Source of the DNA: Bradyrhizobium neotropicale
GTDB taxonomy: Bacteria; Pseudomonadota; Alphaproteobacteria; Rhizobiales; Xanthobacteraceae
Length of the DNA stretch: 64,000 bases
Direction: 5' to 3'
NCBI RefSeq assembly: GCF_001641695.1
Contig: NZ_LSEF01000090.1
Span: 278,725 to 342,724 of the forward strand
The position numbers and the translations under genes are program-made. The notes under the pieces are model-generated. The model searched no databases, was not told where the DNA came from, and saw nothing but the letters and a program-made list of their open reading frames with translations. Each line of letters opens with the position of its first letter. Position 1 is the stretch's first letter. Of the stretch, positions 16,979 through 25,727 are shown one piece after another.

Positions 16979-17008
16979 AAGTCCCGGAAGCCTTGAATTC
17001 CGGGACTT
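16979..17008 (+). terminator. Hairpin between binding-protein and permease genes
   Basis: A perfect 11-bp inverted repeat, AAGTCCCGGAA and TTCCGGGACTT, with an 8-base loop, 16 bases past the binding-protein stop. There is no T-run, so it is more likely a message-stabilising or partial attenuator structure than a full terminator. Such hairpins let binding proteins be made in excess over permeases. Confidence 0.6.
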
Positions 17009-17065
17009 GTCATTTCGCACCTCACGCAAATGATGCGCACGTCTGAAGAGACGTGAAAGGACCAT

Positions 17066-18046
17066 ATGCTCGCTTTCACCGTTCGTAGGGCAATCCAGGC
17101 CATCGGCGTCATGATCGCCGTCGGGATCATCTCGTTCTCGATGTTCCGCTTCGCCGGAGATCCCGTGAACCAGATGGTGTCGATGGACACCTCGGGCGCC
17201 GAACGCGCCGCGATCCGCCAGTCGCTCGGGCTCGACGATCCCGTGATCGTGCAGTTCGGCCGCTATGTCGCCAATGCCGCGCAGTTCAAATTCGGTGTCT
17301 CCTACCAGTTCCGGCTGCCCGTATCGCAGCTCCTGTCGGAGCGGATGCCGGCGACGCTGGAGCTGGCGATCTGCGCCACCATCTTCGCGATGGTCTGCGG
17401 CATCCTGATGGGGGTCTATTCGGCGCTCCGCCGCGACAGCTGGCTCACCCATGCGTTCCAGGCGATCTCGCTGATTGGCATCTCGCTGCCGACCTTCCTG
17501 ATCGGCATTCTCCTGATCTACCTGTTCTCGGTGACCCTGGGCTGGCTACCCTCTTTCGGGCGCGGCGAGGTCGTGCGTATCGGCTGGTGGACGACTGGCC
17601 TTCTGACGCTGTCGGGGCTGAAGGCGCTGATCATGCCCTCGGTCACGCTCGGCCTGTTCCAGTTGACGCTGATCATGCGGCTGGTGCGCGCCGAGATGCT
17701 GGAAGTGATGCGCACCGACTACATCCGCTTCGCCCGCGCTCGCGGACTGACCACGCGTGCGATCCATTTCGGTCATGCGCTGCGGAACACCCTGGTTCCC
17801 GTCATTACCGTCGCTGGCCTGCAATTTGGCTCGGTCATTGCATTCGCGATCATCACCGAGACCGTGTTCCAGTGGCCGGGAATGGGGTTGTTGTTCGTGC
17901 AGGCCGTCCAGAATGTCGATATCCCGATCATGGCCGCCTATCTGATGATGGTGTCCCTGATCTTCGTCACCATCAATCTCGTGGTTGATATCCTCTACAC
18001 CATCGTCGATCCGCGTCTGCGCTCGACGGTCAGCCGGGCGCACTGA
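17066..18046 (+). CDS. Dipeptide-type ABC permease, DppB-like (system 1)
   Basis: A 326-residue inner-membrane permease with six predicted hydrophobic spans. The N-terminal span (AIQAIGVMIAVGIISFSMF) is followed by the DPVNQMV periplasmic region typical of DppB. The cytoplasmic EAA loop that contacts the ATPase is seen as RTDYIRFARARGLTTR followed by HALRNTLVPVITV. The last helix pair holds FQWPGMGLLFVQA. The ribosome site GAAAGG precedes the ATG. One base separates its stop from the next permease. Confidence 0.92.
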   Translation: MLAFTVRRAIQAIGVMIAVGIISFSMFRFAGDPVNQMVSMDTSGAERAAIRQSLGLDDPVIVQFGRYVANAAQFKFGVSYQFRLPVSQLLSERMPATLELAICATIFAMVCGILMGVYSALRRDSWLTHAFQAISLIGISLPTFLIGILLIYLFSVTLGWLPSFGRGEVVRIGWWTTGLLTLSGLKALIMPSVTLGLFQLTLIMRLVRAEMLEVMRTDYIRFARARGLTTRAIHFGHALRNTLVPVITVAGLQFGSVIAFAIITETVFQWPGMGLLFVQAVQNVDIPIMAAYLMMVSLIFVTINLVVDILYTIVDPRLRSTVSRAH

Positions 18047-18047
18047 G

Positions 18048-19013
18048 ATGAGCGAGGCAGTCGTCCCCCACAAAGTCGAGGATCGCGGCTCGCGCGCCTC
18101 CCCAGGCTGGTTCAGGCGCGCGCTCGACAGCGATCTGTTCTACTCGTTCCGCCGCTCCAGGATTACCATGATCGCGGCCGGCGTCACGCTGCTGTTCTTC
18201 CTGCTCGCAATCTTCGCCTCAGTGCTTGCCGTGCAAAATCCGTTCGATCCGGCCCAGCTCCAGTTGCTGAATTCGCGCATCTCCCCGCTGTGGACCGCCG
18301 ACGGGCAGAGCCCATTCCTGCTCGGCACCGATGAGCAGGGCCGAGACGTGTTCTCCGCAATCCTCTACGGCCTGCGGATCTCGTTGTTCGTCGGTGTGCT
18401 CGGCGTCCTCTTCTCCGGCGCGCTCGGCATCCTGCTCGGGCTGACGGCGGGCTATTTCGGCGGCGCCGTCGACGGCCTGATCATGCGCATCGCCGACGTA
18501 CAGCTCTCCTTCCCGGCGATCCTGATCGCGCTGCTGATCAATGGCATCGCCAAATCGGTGCTTGGCAACAGGCTCGACGAGATGAGCATGCTGGGCGTGC
18601 TCGTGCTCGCGATCGGCCTGAGCTTCTGGGTCCAATATGCCCGCACGGTGCGCGGCTCGGTCATGGTCGAAAAGAACAAGGACTATGTCGCCGCCGCGCA
18701 GCTGATCGGCCTTCCTGCTCCGGTGATCATGCTGCGCCACGTGCTGCCGAACACCATGGGGCCGATCCTCGTCATCGCCACCATCAATCTCGCGCTCGCC
18801 ATCATCACCGAAGCGACGCTGTCCTTCCTCGGCTCGGGCATGCCCGAGACCATGCCCTCGCTCGGCACGCTGATCCGCATCGGCAACAATTATCTGTTTG
18901 CGGGCGAATGGTGGATCGTCGCGTTCCCCGGCCTCGCGCTTGCCGCGCTGATCCTGTCCATCAACCTGCTCGGCGACTGGCTGCGCGACGCACTCAACCC
19001 GAAACTCAGATGA
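18048..19013 (+). CDS. Dipeptide-type ABC permease, DppC-like (system 1)
   Basis: A 321-residue permease with the cytoplasmic N-terminal tail and first span typical of DppC (ITMIAAGVTLLFFLLAIFA). The block LLGTDEQGRDVFSAILYGLR is the family signature. The EAA loop is KDYVAAAQLIGLPAPVIMLRH, of which VAAAQLIGLPA is the core. TEATLSFLGSGMPETMPSLG closes the fold. The ATG at 18048 directly follows the stop of the preceding gene; the frame is open upstream but that part lies inside dppB. Confidence 0.92.
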   Translation: MSEAVVPHKVEDRGSRASPGWFRRALDSDLFYSFRRSRITMIAAGVTLLFFLLAIFASVLAVQNPFDPAQLQLLNSRISPLWTADGQSPFLLGTDEQGRDVFSAILYGLRISLFVGVLGVLFSGALGILLGLTAGYFGGAVDGLIMRIADVQLSFPAILIALLINGIAKSVLGNRLDEMSMLGVLVLAIGLSFWVQYARTVRGSVMVEKNKDYVAAAQLIGLPAPVIMLRHVLPNTMGPILVIATINLALAIITEATLSFLGSGMPETMPSLGTLIRIGNNYLFAGEWWIVAFPGLALAALILSINLLGDWLRDALNPKLR

Positions 19014-19026
19014 ATACGCCGCACCC

Positions 19027-20013
19027 ATGACCGAACCCGTCCTTTCCGTCCGCAATCTTCAGGTGGAGTTCGCCTCCCGCCGCGGCACGCTGCGCGCCAT
19101 CGACGGCGTCTCCTTCGACATCGCCAAGGGCGAAGTGCTGGGCGTGGTCGGCGAATCCGGCGCCGGCAAATCCGTCACCGGGCTTTCGGTGATCGGCCTG
19201 ATCGATCCGCCCGGCCGCATCGCCGGCGGCGAGATCCACCTGTCCGGCCTGCGCATCGACAATCTGCCGCCCGAGGAGATGCGCCGCATCCGCGGCAAAC
19301 GCATCGGCATGATCTTCCAGGACCCCCTCACCTCGCTCAACCCGCTGTACCGGATCGGCGACCAGATCGTGGAGACGATTCGCACCCACCTCGATTTGTC
19401 GGAGCAGGCTGCGCGTCGTCGCGCCATCGACCTCTTGGCCGAGGTCGGAATTCCCGCGCCGGAAAAACGCATCGACGGCTATCCGCACGAATTCTCCGGC
19501 GGCATGCGCCAGCGCGTGGTGATTGCGCTCGCGATCTGCGCCGAGCCGGAGCTGATCATCGCGGACGAGCCGACCACCGCCCTCGACGTCTCCGTGCAGG
19601 CGCAGATCATCTCGCTGATCAAGCGGCTCGGACGCGACCACGGCACCGCCGTGATGCTGGTGACGCACGATATGGGCGTGATCGCGGAAACCTCCGACCG
19701 CGTCGCGGTGATGTATGCCGGCCGCGTCGCCGAAATCGGCCCGGTGCAGGACGTCGTGAAGACCCCGTTGCACCCCTACGCCAAGGGCCTGATGGGCGCG
19801 ATCCCGACGCTCGCGGGCGATGACAAGCGCCTGGTGCAAATTCCCGGCTCGATGCCGCGCCTGTCCGCGATCCCGCGCGGCTGCTCCTTCAATCCGCGCT
19901 GCGCCTTCGCCTTCGATCGCTGCCGGGTCGAACGGCCCGACCCGCTGCCACGCGGCGCGCAATCGGTCGCGTGCCATCTCTATGACGCGGTGCCCACGGA
20001 GAGTGCGGCATGA
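19027..20013 (+). CDS. Peptide ABC transporter ATPase, DppD/OppD-like (system 1)
   Basis: A 328-residue ATPase. Walker A is GESGAGKSVTG, the Q-loop is IFQDPLTSLNP, the signature is FSGGMRQRVVIA, Walker B is LIIADEPTTALD and the switch histidine is in VTHDMGV. The C-terminal oligopeptide-transporter extension carries the cysteine-rich SFNPRCAFAFDRCRVERP that in this family can hold an iron-sulphur cluster. Its stop overlaps the following ATPase start by four bases (ATGA). Confidence 0.93.
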   Translation: MTEPVLSVRNLQVEFASRRGTLRAIDGVSFDIAKGEVLGVVGESGAGKSVTGLSVIGLIDPPGRIAGGEIHLSGLRIDNLPPEEMRRIRGKRIGMIFQDPLTSLNPLYRIGDQIVETIRTHLDLSEQAARRRAIDLLAEVGIPAPEKRIDGYPHEFSGGMRQRVVIALAICAEPELIIADEPTTALDVSVQAQIISLIKRLGRDHGTAVMLVTHDMGVIAETSDRVAVMYAGRVAEIGPVQDVVKTPLHPYAKGLMGAIPTLAGDDKRLVQIPGSMPRLSAIPRGCSFNPRCAFAFDRCRVERPDPLPRGAQSVACHLYDAVPTESAA

Positions 20014-20999
20014 GCGCCCCCTTCGTCCAGGTCAGGAATCTGCGCCGTGTTTTCGACGTCTCGAAACCCTGGCTCAACCGCGTGCTGGAAGGCGGGCACC
20101 TCGAATACCTCAAAGCCGTCGATGGCGTCACATTCGACATCAGGAAGGGCGAGACCTTCGCGCTGGTCGGCGAATCCGGCTCGGGCAAGACGACCGTGGC
20201 GCGGATGGTGGTTGGGCTCCTGCCGCCGAGCTCCGGCAGCGTTTTGATCGACGGCGTCTCGATGACCGACCCGCGGCAGGCGCCGGCACGCCGCAGACTG
20301 CGGCGCCGCATCCAGATGATCTTTCAGGACCCCTACGCGAGCCTGAACCCGCGCTTCCGGGTCGACGCCATCATCTCAGAGCCGATCCGCGCCTTCGAGT
20401 TGATCCAGGGCGAGGGCGACATCCAGGCCCGCGTCGGTGAGCTGCTCAGCCTCGTGGGCCTGCACCCCGATGACCGGCTGAAATATCCGCACGAATTCTC
20501 CGGTGGCCAGCGTCAGCGCATCGCGATCGCGCGGGCGCTCGCCTCCGACGCCGAGTTCATCGTCTGCGACGAGCCGACCTCGGCGCTCGACGTCTCCGTG
20601 CAGGCGCAGATCCTGAACCTGATGCGGGATCTGCAGGACAAGTTCGGCCTGACCTATATGTTCATCAGCCACAACCTGGCCGTGGTCCGCCACATGGCGA
20701 GCCGGGTCGGCGTGATGTATCTCGGCCGTATCGTCGAGATCGCGGAAGGACGCGAATTGTTCGCCCGCCCGCGCATGCCTTACACCAGGATGCTGCTGGG
20801 CGCCGTGCCCGACCTCGCGATGAGCGGCCGCCAACGCATTCCGGTCAAGGGCGAGATCCCGAACCCGATCAACCCGCCCTCCGGCTGCGCCTTCAACCCG
20901 CGCTGTCCGCTGGCGTTCGATCTCTGCCGCAGGGAAGCCCCGGAACTGATCGACGGCGTCGCCTGCCACGCGGTTAACACCGCGCCGGTGCCAGCGTGA
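20010..20999 (+). CDS. Peptide ABC transporter ATPase, DppF/OppF-like (system 1)
   Basis: A 329-residue ATPase partner of the preceding gene. Walker A is GESGSGKTTVAR, the Q-loop IFQDPYASLNPRFRV, the signature FSGGQRQRIAIAR, Walker B FIVCDEPTSALD and the H-loop ISHNLAV. The C-terminal AFNPRCPLAFDLCRREAP is the oligopeptide extension with paired cysteines. It completes the first A-B-C-D-F importer and is followed after 86 bases by the transpeptidase-like gene. Confidence 0.93.
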   Translation: MSAPFVQVRNLRRVFDVSKPWLNRVLEGGHLEYLKAVDGVTFDIRKGETFALVGESGSGKTTVARMVVGLLPPSSGSVLIDGVSMTDPRQAPARRRLRRRIQMIFQDPYASLNPRFRVDAIISEPIRAFELIQGEGDIQARVGELLSLVGLHPDDRLKYPHEFSGGQRQRIAIARALASDAEFIVCDEPTSALDVSVQAQILNLMRDLQDKFGLTYMFISHNLAVVRHMASRVGVMYLGRIVEIAEGRELFARPRMPYTRMLLGAVPDLAMSGRQRIPVKGEIPNPINPPSGCAFNPRCPLAFDLCRREAPELIDGVACHAVNTAPVPA

Positions 21000-21085
21000 C
21001 GCGCGCGTGCCATGCGGCCCGTGCATTGGCAGGCCGGCATCGCCTGTGATCAATTGCGCGCGCCGCAACTGAGGTAACGAATTCC

Positions 21086-22891
21086 ATGGCCAGCAACATC
21101 AATCCCGATCCCTTCACGACCAGACCTGAGATCGAAGGCACGTTCGGGGTGGTCGCCACCACCCACTGGATCGCAACGGCCGTCGGTATGGCCATTCTGG
21201 AAAAGGGCGGCAACGCCTTCGATGCCGGCGTCGCCACCGCGTTCACGCTTCAGGTGGTCGAGCCGCATCTCAATGGCCCGGGCGGCGACGTGCCGATCAT
21301 CGTGCATGACGTCAAGCGCGGCCGCACCGAGGTGATCTGCGGCCAGGGCCCCGCGCCGGCGCGCGCCACTATTGCCCACTACAAGAGCGAAGGCCTCGAC
21401 ATGGTGCCCGGCACCGGCCTGCTCGCGGCCTGCGTCCCCGGCACGTTCGAGTCCTGGATGATGCTGCTGCGGGACTATGGCACGATGCGGGTGCGCGACG
21501 TGCTTGAGCCCGCGATCTCCTACGCGCGTGACGGCTATCCGCTGGTCGAGCGGGCCTGCGCCACGATCCAGACCGTCGAGCAGCTATTCCGGAAATACTG
21601 GCCGACGTCAGCCGCGATCTACCTGCCGAATGGCGAAGTGCCGAAGCCCGGCACGCTCTTCACCAACAAGACGCTGGCGGCGACCTACGCGCGCATCCTG
21701 AGCGAAGCCGAGAGCGGCGGCGGTGGCCGCGACGCCGAAATCGAGCATGCGCGAAAGGCCTGGTCGCAAGGCTTTGTCGCGGAAGCCGTCGACAAGTTCT
21801 GCCGTACCCACGAGGTGATGGACGTCAGCGGCTCCCCCCATCGCGGCGTGCTTTCGGCCGACGACATGGCTCGCTGGCAGCCAACCATCGAGAGCCCGCT
21901 TACCTACGACTATGGCCGCTACACCGTCTGCAAGGCGGGCGTCTGGAGCCAGGGCCCTGTGACGCTGCAACAGCTTGCGCTGCTGAAGGGCTTTGCGCTC
22001 GACGGGCTCGATCCGACCGGGCCGAAATTCATCCATCTCCAGATCGAATGCGCCAAGCTCGCCTTTGCCGATCGTGAAAAGTTCTACGGCGATCCCAAGT
22101 TCAACGAGATCCCGATCGGAACTCTCCTGTCGGACGCCTATAACGACGAGCGCCGCAAGCTCGTCACCGACAGAGCCTCGCTCGACTTCCGGCCCGGCTC
22201 TGTCGAGGGCTTTGGCGGCGAGGTCAAGCTGCGCCGCGCCGAGGGTCAGCGTGAGGCAGTCGGCGCGCTCGGCGCCGGCGAGCCGACGGTGGGACGCTTC
22301 GGCGAGGTGCGCGGCGACACCGTGCATTTCGACATCATCGACAAAGCGGGCAACATGGTCTCCTCGACACCGTCGGGCGGCTGGTTGCAATCCTCACCCG
22401 TGATTCCCGAGCTCGGCTTCTGCCTCGGAAGCCGTGCGCAGATGTTCTGGCTGGAGGAAGGCCACCCGGCTTCGCTAGCGCCGGGCAAGCGGCCCCGCAC
22501 CACGCTCTCGCCGACCATGGCGCTGCGCGACGGCGAGCCGTATCTGGCCTGGGGTTCGCCCGGCGGCGACCAGCAGGATCAGTGGATCACCCAGTTCTTC
22601 CTGCGGCACGTCCACTGCAATCTCAATCTGCAGGGGGCGATCGACGCGCCGGCCTGGCATTCCGAGCACTTCCCGATTTCGTTCTGGCCGCGCACCGCGC
22701 GCCCCGGCGTGCTCGTCGTGGAGAACCGTGTGCCCAAGGCAACGATCGAGAATTTGCGCGAACGCGGGCATATCGTCGAGGTCGGCCCCGACTGGTCCGA
22801 AGGTCGCCTCACCGCGGCCTCGCGCGTCGGTCGGCGCCGCCGCGCCGCCGCCAACCCGCGCGGCATGCAGGGTTACGCGGCGGGACGCTGA
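21086..22891 (+). CDS. Gamma-glutamyltranspeptidase-family hydrolase
   Basis: A 601-residue N-terminal nucleophile hydrolase of the gamma-glutamyltranspeptidase family. The self-cleavage and catalytic threonine is Thr412 in GDTVHFDIIDKAGN, which lines up with TTHYSVVDKDGN of the E. coli enzyme as I recall it. The oxyanion glycines are in WGSPGGDQQD, and KRPRTTLSPTM matches the KRPLSSMSPT region. There is no signal peptide, so it should act in the cytoplasm. EPHLNGPGGDVP replaces the EPxMSGIGGGGF block of true transpeptidases, as in HpxW-like and other outgroup members. Between two peptide importers, a role in hydrolysing an imported gamma-glutamyl or amide compound is likely. Confidence 0.88.
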   Translation: MASNINPDPFTTRPEIEGTFGVVATTHWIATAVGMAILEKGGNAFDAGVATAFTLQVVEPHLNGPGGDVPIIVHDVKRGRTEVICGQGPAPARATIAHYKSEGLDMVPGTGLLAACVPGTFESWMMLLRDYGTMRVRDVLEPAISYARDGYPLVERACATIQTVEQLFRKYWPTSAAIYLPNGEVPKPGTLFTNKTLAATYARILSEAESGGGGRDAEIEHARKAWSQGFVAEAVDKFCRTHEVMDVSGSPHRGVLSADDMARWQPTIESPLTYDYGRYTVCKAGVWSQGPVTLQQLALLKGFALDGLDPTGPKFIHLQIECAKLAFADREKFYGDPKFNEIPIGTLLSDAYNDERRKLVTDRASLDFRPGSVEGFGGEVKLRRAEGQREAVGALGAGEPTVGRFGEVRGDTVHFDIIDKAGNMVSSTPSGGWLQSSPVIPELGFCLGSRAQMFWLEEGHPASLAPGKRPRTTLSPTMALRDGEPYLAWGSPGGDQQDQWITQFFLRHVHCNLNLQGAIDAPAWHSEHFPISFWPRTARPGVLVVENRVPKATIENLRERGHIVEVGPDWSEGRLTAASRVGRRRRAAANPRGMQGYAAGR

Positions 22892-22902
22892 CGGATAGCG
22901 AC

Positions 22903-23613
22903 ATGACCTGGTCGATCATTGCGCGAGATCCTGCCACCGGCCAGTTCGGCATCGCCGTTGCGACGCGCTTTTTCGCTGTCGGCGCGCGCGTGCCTTTCAT
23001 CGCCGCGGGCCTCGGCGCCATCGCAACACAGGCTTTCGTCAATCCCTATTACGGCATCGATGGCGTCAAGCTCTTGCGCGAAGGCCTGAACGCGCACGAC
23101 GTCCTCGCCGCCCTGCTCGCGACCGATGACGGCCGCGAGAGCCGGCAGATTCATATCATGGATGCGAGCGGTGCGATCGCGGCGCATACGGGGCGTGACT
23201 GCACCGCCTGGTGCGGGCACATCGCGGGCGGCGGCTTTTCGGTCGCCGGCAATATGCTCGCCGGCGCAGATGTGCTCGATGAGACCGCGAAGACCTACAT
23301 CGCCAATGACAGCCTGCCCTTCCCGCGCCGCCTGCTCATGTCGATGCGCGCGGGCGAGGCCGCCGGCGGCGACAAGCGCGGCAAGCAATCCGCCGCGCTC
23401 CTGATCCACGGCGAAGAGGAATGGCCGGCACTCGATCTGCGCGCCGACGATCATCCCGACCCGCTCAGCGAGCTCGAACGGCTCGAGCAAGTCAGCCATG
23501 AGGTCTGGGTGCACTTCCGCGACTCCCTGCCGACGCGGCAAAACCCGTCCGGCAACACTGATCGCGACGTGATTGACACCAGAATCGCTGCAGCACGCAC
23601 GAAAGCCCAATGA
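22903..23613 (+). CDS. DUF1028 family protein (Ntn-hydrolase-like)
   Basis: A 236-residue DUF1028 protein, recognised by MTWSIIARDPATGQFGIAVA, followed by FFAVGARVPFI and ATQAFVNPYYG, and by the CTAWCGHIAGGGFSVAGNML block. DUF1028 members share the N-terminal nucleophile hydrolase fold, and none is well characterised. Family genes are often found beside peptide transporters and transpeptidase-like genes, as here. It starts 11 bases after the transpeptidase stop and its own stop overlaps the next ATPase by four bases, so all belong to one transcript. Confidence 0.85.
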   Translation: MTWSIIARDPATGQFGIAVATRFFAVGARVPFIAAGLGAIATQAFVNPYYGIDGVKLLREGLNAHDVLAALLATDDGRESRQIHIMDASGAIAAHTGRDCTAWCGHIAGGGFSVAGNMLAGADVLDETAKTYIANDSLPFPRRLLMSMRAGEAAGGDKRGKQSAALLIHGEEEWPALDLRADDHPDPLSELERLEQVSHEVWVHFRDSLPTRQNPSGNTDRDVIDTRIAAARTKAQ

Positions 23614-24599
23614 GCGCGGCCCCGCTGATCGAGATCGAGGGGCTGCGCATCCGTTTCCACGGCGACGATGGCCGCATCACGCATGCGGTCGACAGCGTCG
23701 ATCTCAGTGTCGCCAACGGCGCCACGCTTGGCCTTGTCGGCGAGTCCGGCTGCGGCAAGAGCGTGACGTCGCTCGCCATCATGGGACTGCTGCCGAAGCA
23801 GAGCGCGGAGGTCACCGGCGCGATCCGCTTTGACGGCCTCGATCTGTTGCAGGCACCGGACCAGATCTTGCGCGACCTGCGCGGCAACCGGCTCGCGATG
23901 ATCTTCCAGGAGCCGATGACCTCGCTCAATCCGAGCTTCACCATCGGCGACCAGATCATCGAGACGATCCTGCGTCACCGCGGCGGCTCCCGCAGAAGCG
24001 CGCGCGAGCGGGCCATCGCGCTGCTGCGCCGGGTCCACATCCCCTCGCCCGAGCGGCGGATCGACGAGTATCCGCACAAGCTGTCCGGCGGGATGCGCCA
24101 GCGCGTGATGATCGCGATGGCGCTCGCCTGCGATCCGCGGCTGCTAATCGCCGACGAACCTACCACGGCTCTCGACGTTACCCTGCAGGCCCAGATCCTG
24201 GAGCTAATGCGTGAATTGAAGGCCGCAAGCGGCGCGGCCATCATCCTGATCACGCACGATCTCGGGGTCGTTGCCGAGGTGTGCGACGAGGTGGCGGTGA
24301 TGTATGCCGGCGAGATCGTCGAGCGCGCACCGGTTGGCGAATTGTTTGCTTCCCCGCAGCATCCCTATACCGTCGGCCTGCTCGGCTCGATCCCGCGCCT
24401 CGACCATCGCGCCGAGCAGCTCGCGACGATCGAAGGCATGGTGCCGAACATGGCGCAGCCGCCCGCGGGCTGCCGCTTCGCCGCGCGCTGCCCCTTCATG
24501 CGCGAGGCATGCACCGCGGCGCGGCCGCCACTCGTCGAGGTCACTCCCGGCCACCTCTCGCGCTGCATCCGCGCACCGCTCGAACTCCTGGTGTCGTGA
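23610..24599 (+). CDS. Peptide ABC transporter ATPase, DppD/OppD-like (system 2)
   Basis: A 329-residue ATPase. Walker A is GESGCGKSVTSLA, the Q-loop IFQEPMTSLNPSF, the signature LSGGMRQRVMIAMA, Walker B LLIADEPTTALD and the H-loop ITHDLGV. The C-terminal CRFAARCPFMREACTA is the cysteine-rich oligopeptide extension. The ATG overlaps the DUF1028 stop (ATGA). Its own stop overlaps the next start by one base (TGATG). Confidence 0.93.
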   Translation: MSAAPLIEIEGLRIRFHGDDGRITHAVDSVDLSVANGATLGLVGESGCGKSVTSLAIMGLLPKQSAEVTGAIRFDGLDLLQAPDQILRDLRGNRLAMIFQEPMTSLNPSFTIGDQIIETILRHRGGSRRSARERAIALLRRVHIPSPERRIDEYPHKLSGGMRQRVMIAMALACDPRLLIADEPTTALDVTLQAQILELMRELKAASGAAIILITHDLGVVAEVCDEVAVMYAGEIVERAPVGELFASPQHPYTVGLLGSIPRLDHRAEQLATIEGMVPNMAQPPAGCRFAARCPFMREACTAARPPLVEVTPGHLSRCIRAPLELLVS

Positions 24600-25705
24600 T
24601 GGCGCTGCTCGAGGTTGAAAACCTGGTCAAGCATTTCGTCGCCGAGCGTTCGCTGCTCGGCCGTCCCAAAGCCTTCGTTAGGGCGGTCGATGGCGTCAGC
24701 TTCACGCTCGAGGCGGGGAAGACGCTCGCCCTCGTCGGCGAATCCGGCTGCGGCAAGTCGACGGTCAGCCGACTCGTGCTGCGGCTGATCGAGCCGGATG
24801 CCGGTTCGGTCCGCTTCGACGGCCAGGACCTGCTCTCGCTCGACACGGCCGCCTTGCGCGCATTCCGCCGCCAGGCGCAGATCATCTTTCAGGACCCTTA
24901 CGCCTCCCTCAACCCGCGCATGACGGTCGACCAGATCCTGAGCGAGCCGCTGGCCTTGCATGACCTTGTGCCGTCGCCGCGGCGGCGCGCACGTGTCGAT
25001 GAGCTGCTGCGGCTGGTCGGGCTCGAGCCGCGGCTGGCGCGTCGGTTTCCGCACGAATTCTCCGGCGGCCAGCGCCAGCGCATCGCGATCGCCCGCGCGA
25101 TCGCGGTCGAGCCGAAGCTGATCATCTGCGACGAGCCGGTCTCGGCGCTGGACGTCTCGATCCGCTCGCAGATCCTCAACCTTCTGCGCGAGCTCCAGGA
25201 CCGGCTGGGACTTGCCTATATCTTCGTCTCGCACGACCTCGCGGTGGTCAAGCACATCGCCGATCGCGTGGCCGTGATGAATCTCGGCAGCATCGTCGAG
25301 GAGGCCGAGGCGGATGCGCTGTTCGCCGCGCCACGCCACCCCTATAGCCGTGCACTGCTGTCCGCGATCCCCCTGCCGCAACCCCACGCCAAGCGAACCA
25401 CGGTCCTGCTGGAGGGCGAGATTCCAAGCGCGCTCAATCCGCCGTCAGGCTGCCGCTTTCACACCCGCTGCCCGTTCGTGGTTGCACGCTGCCGCACCGT
25501 GCCGCCGGAACTGGTTGCTGACGGCACCGGCCACGCCACCGCCTGTCACCGCGTCGCCGAGCTTCCGTCCGCCGACGCGATCCTGCCGGCCGCGGGCGGC
25601 TTTTCGCCGTCACTGGCGAAATTGGTCGCGGCCTTCAGCCAAAAGGCGGAAGGCGCTGCCCCCTCCGGTGTTGGTATACAGGCTGCAAGGCCGACAGCGA
25701 CGTAG
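24599..25705 (+). CDS. Peptide ABC transporter ATPase, DppF/OppF-like (system 2)
   Basis: A 368-residue ATPase. Walker A is GESGCGKSTVSR, the Q-loop IFQDPYASLNPRMTV, the signature FSGGQRQRIAIAR, Walker B LIICDEPVSALD and the H-loop VSHDLAV. The C-terminal FHTRCPFVVARCRTVPPEL is the oligopeptide extension, followed by an unusually long low-complexity tail of about 50 residues (LPAAGGFSPSLAKL...). The frame extends upstream, but the ATG at 24599 overlapping the preceding stop is the natural start. Confidence 0.92.
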   Translation: MALLEVENLVKHFVAERSLLGRPKAFVRAVDGVSFTLEAGKTLALVGESGCGKSTVSRLVLRLIEPDAGSVRFDGQDLLSLDTAALRAFRRQAQIIFQDPYASLNPRMTVDQILSEPLALHDLVPSPRRRARVDELLRLVGLEPRLARRFPHEFSGGQRQRIAIARAIAVEPKLIICDEPVSALDVSIRSQILNLLRELQDRLGLAYIFVSHDLAVVKHIADRVAVMNLGSIVEEAEADALFAAPRHPYSRALLSAIPLPQPHAKRTTVLLEGEIPSALNPPSGCRFHTRCPFVVARCRTVPPELVADGTGHATACHRVAELPSADAILPAAGGFSPSLAKLVAAFSQKAEGAAPSGVGIQAARPTAT

Positions 25706-25727
25706 CCGCAGCAATGGGGACTGTCCG

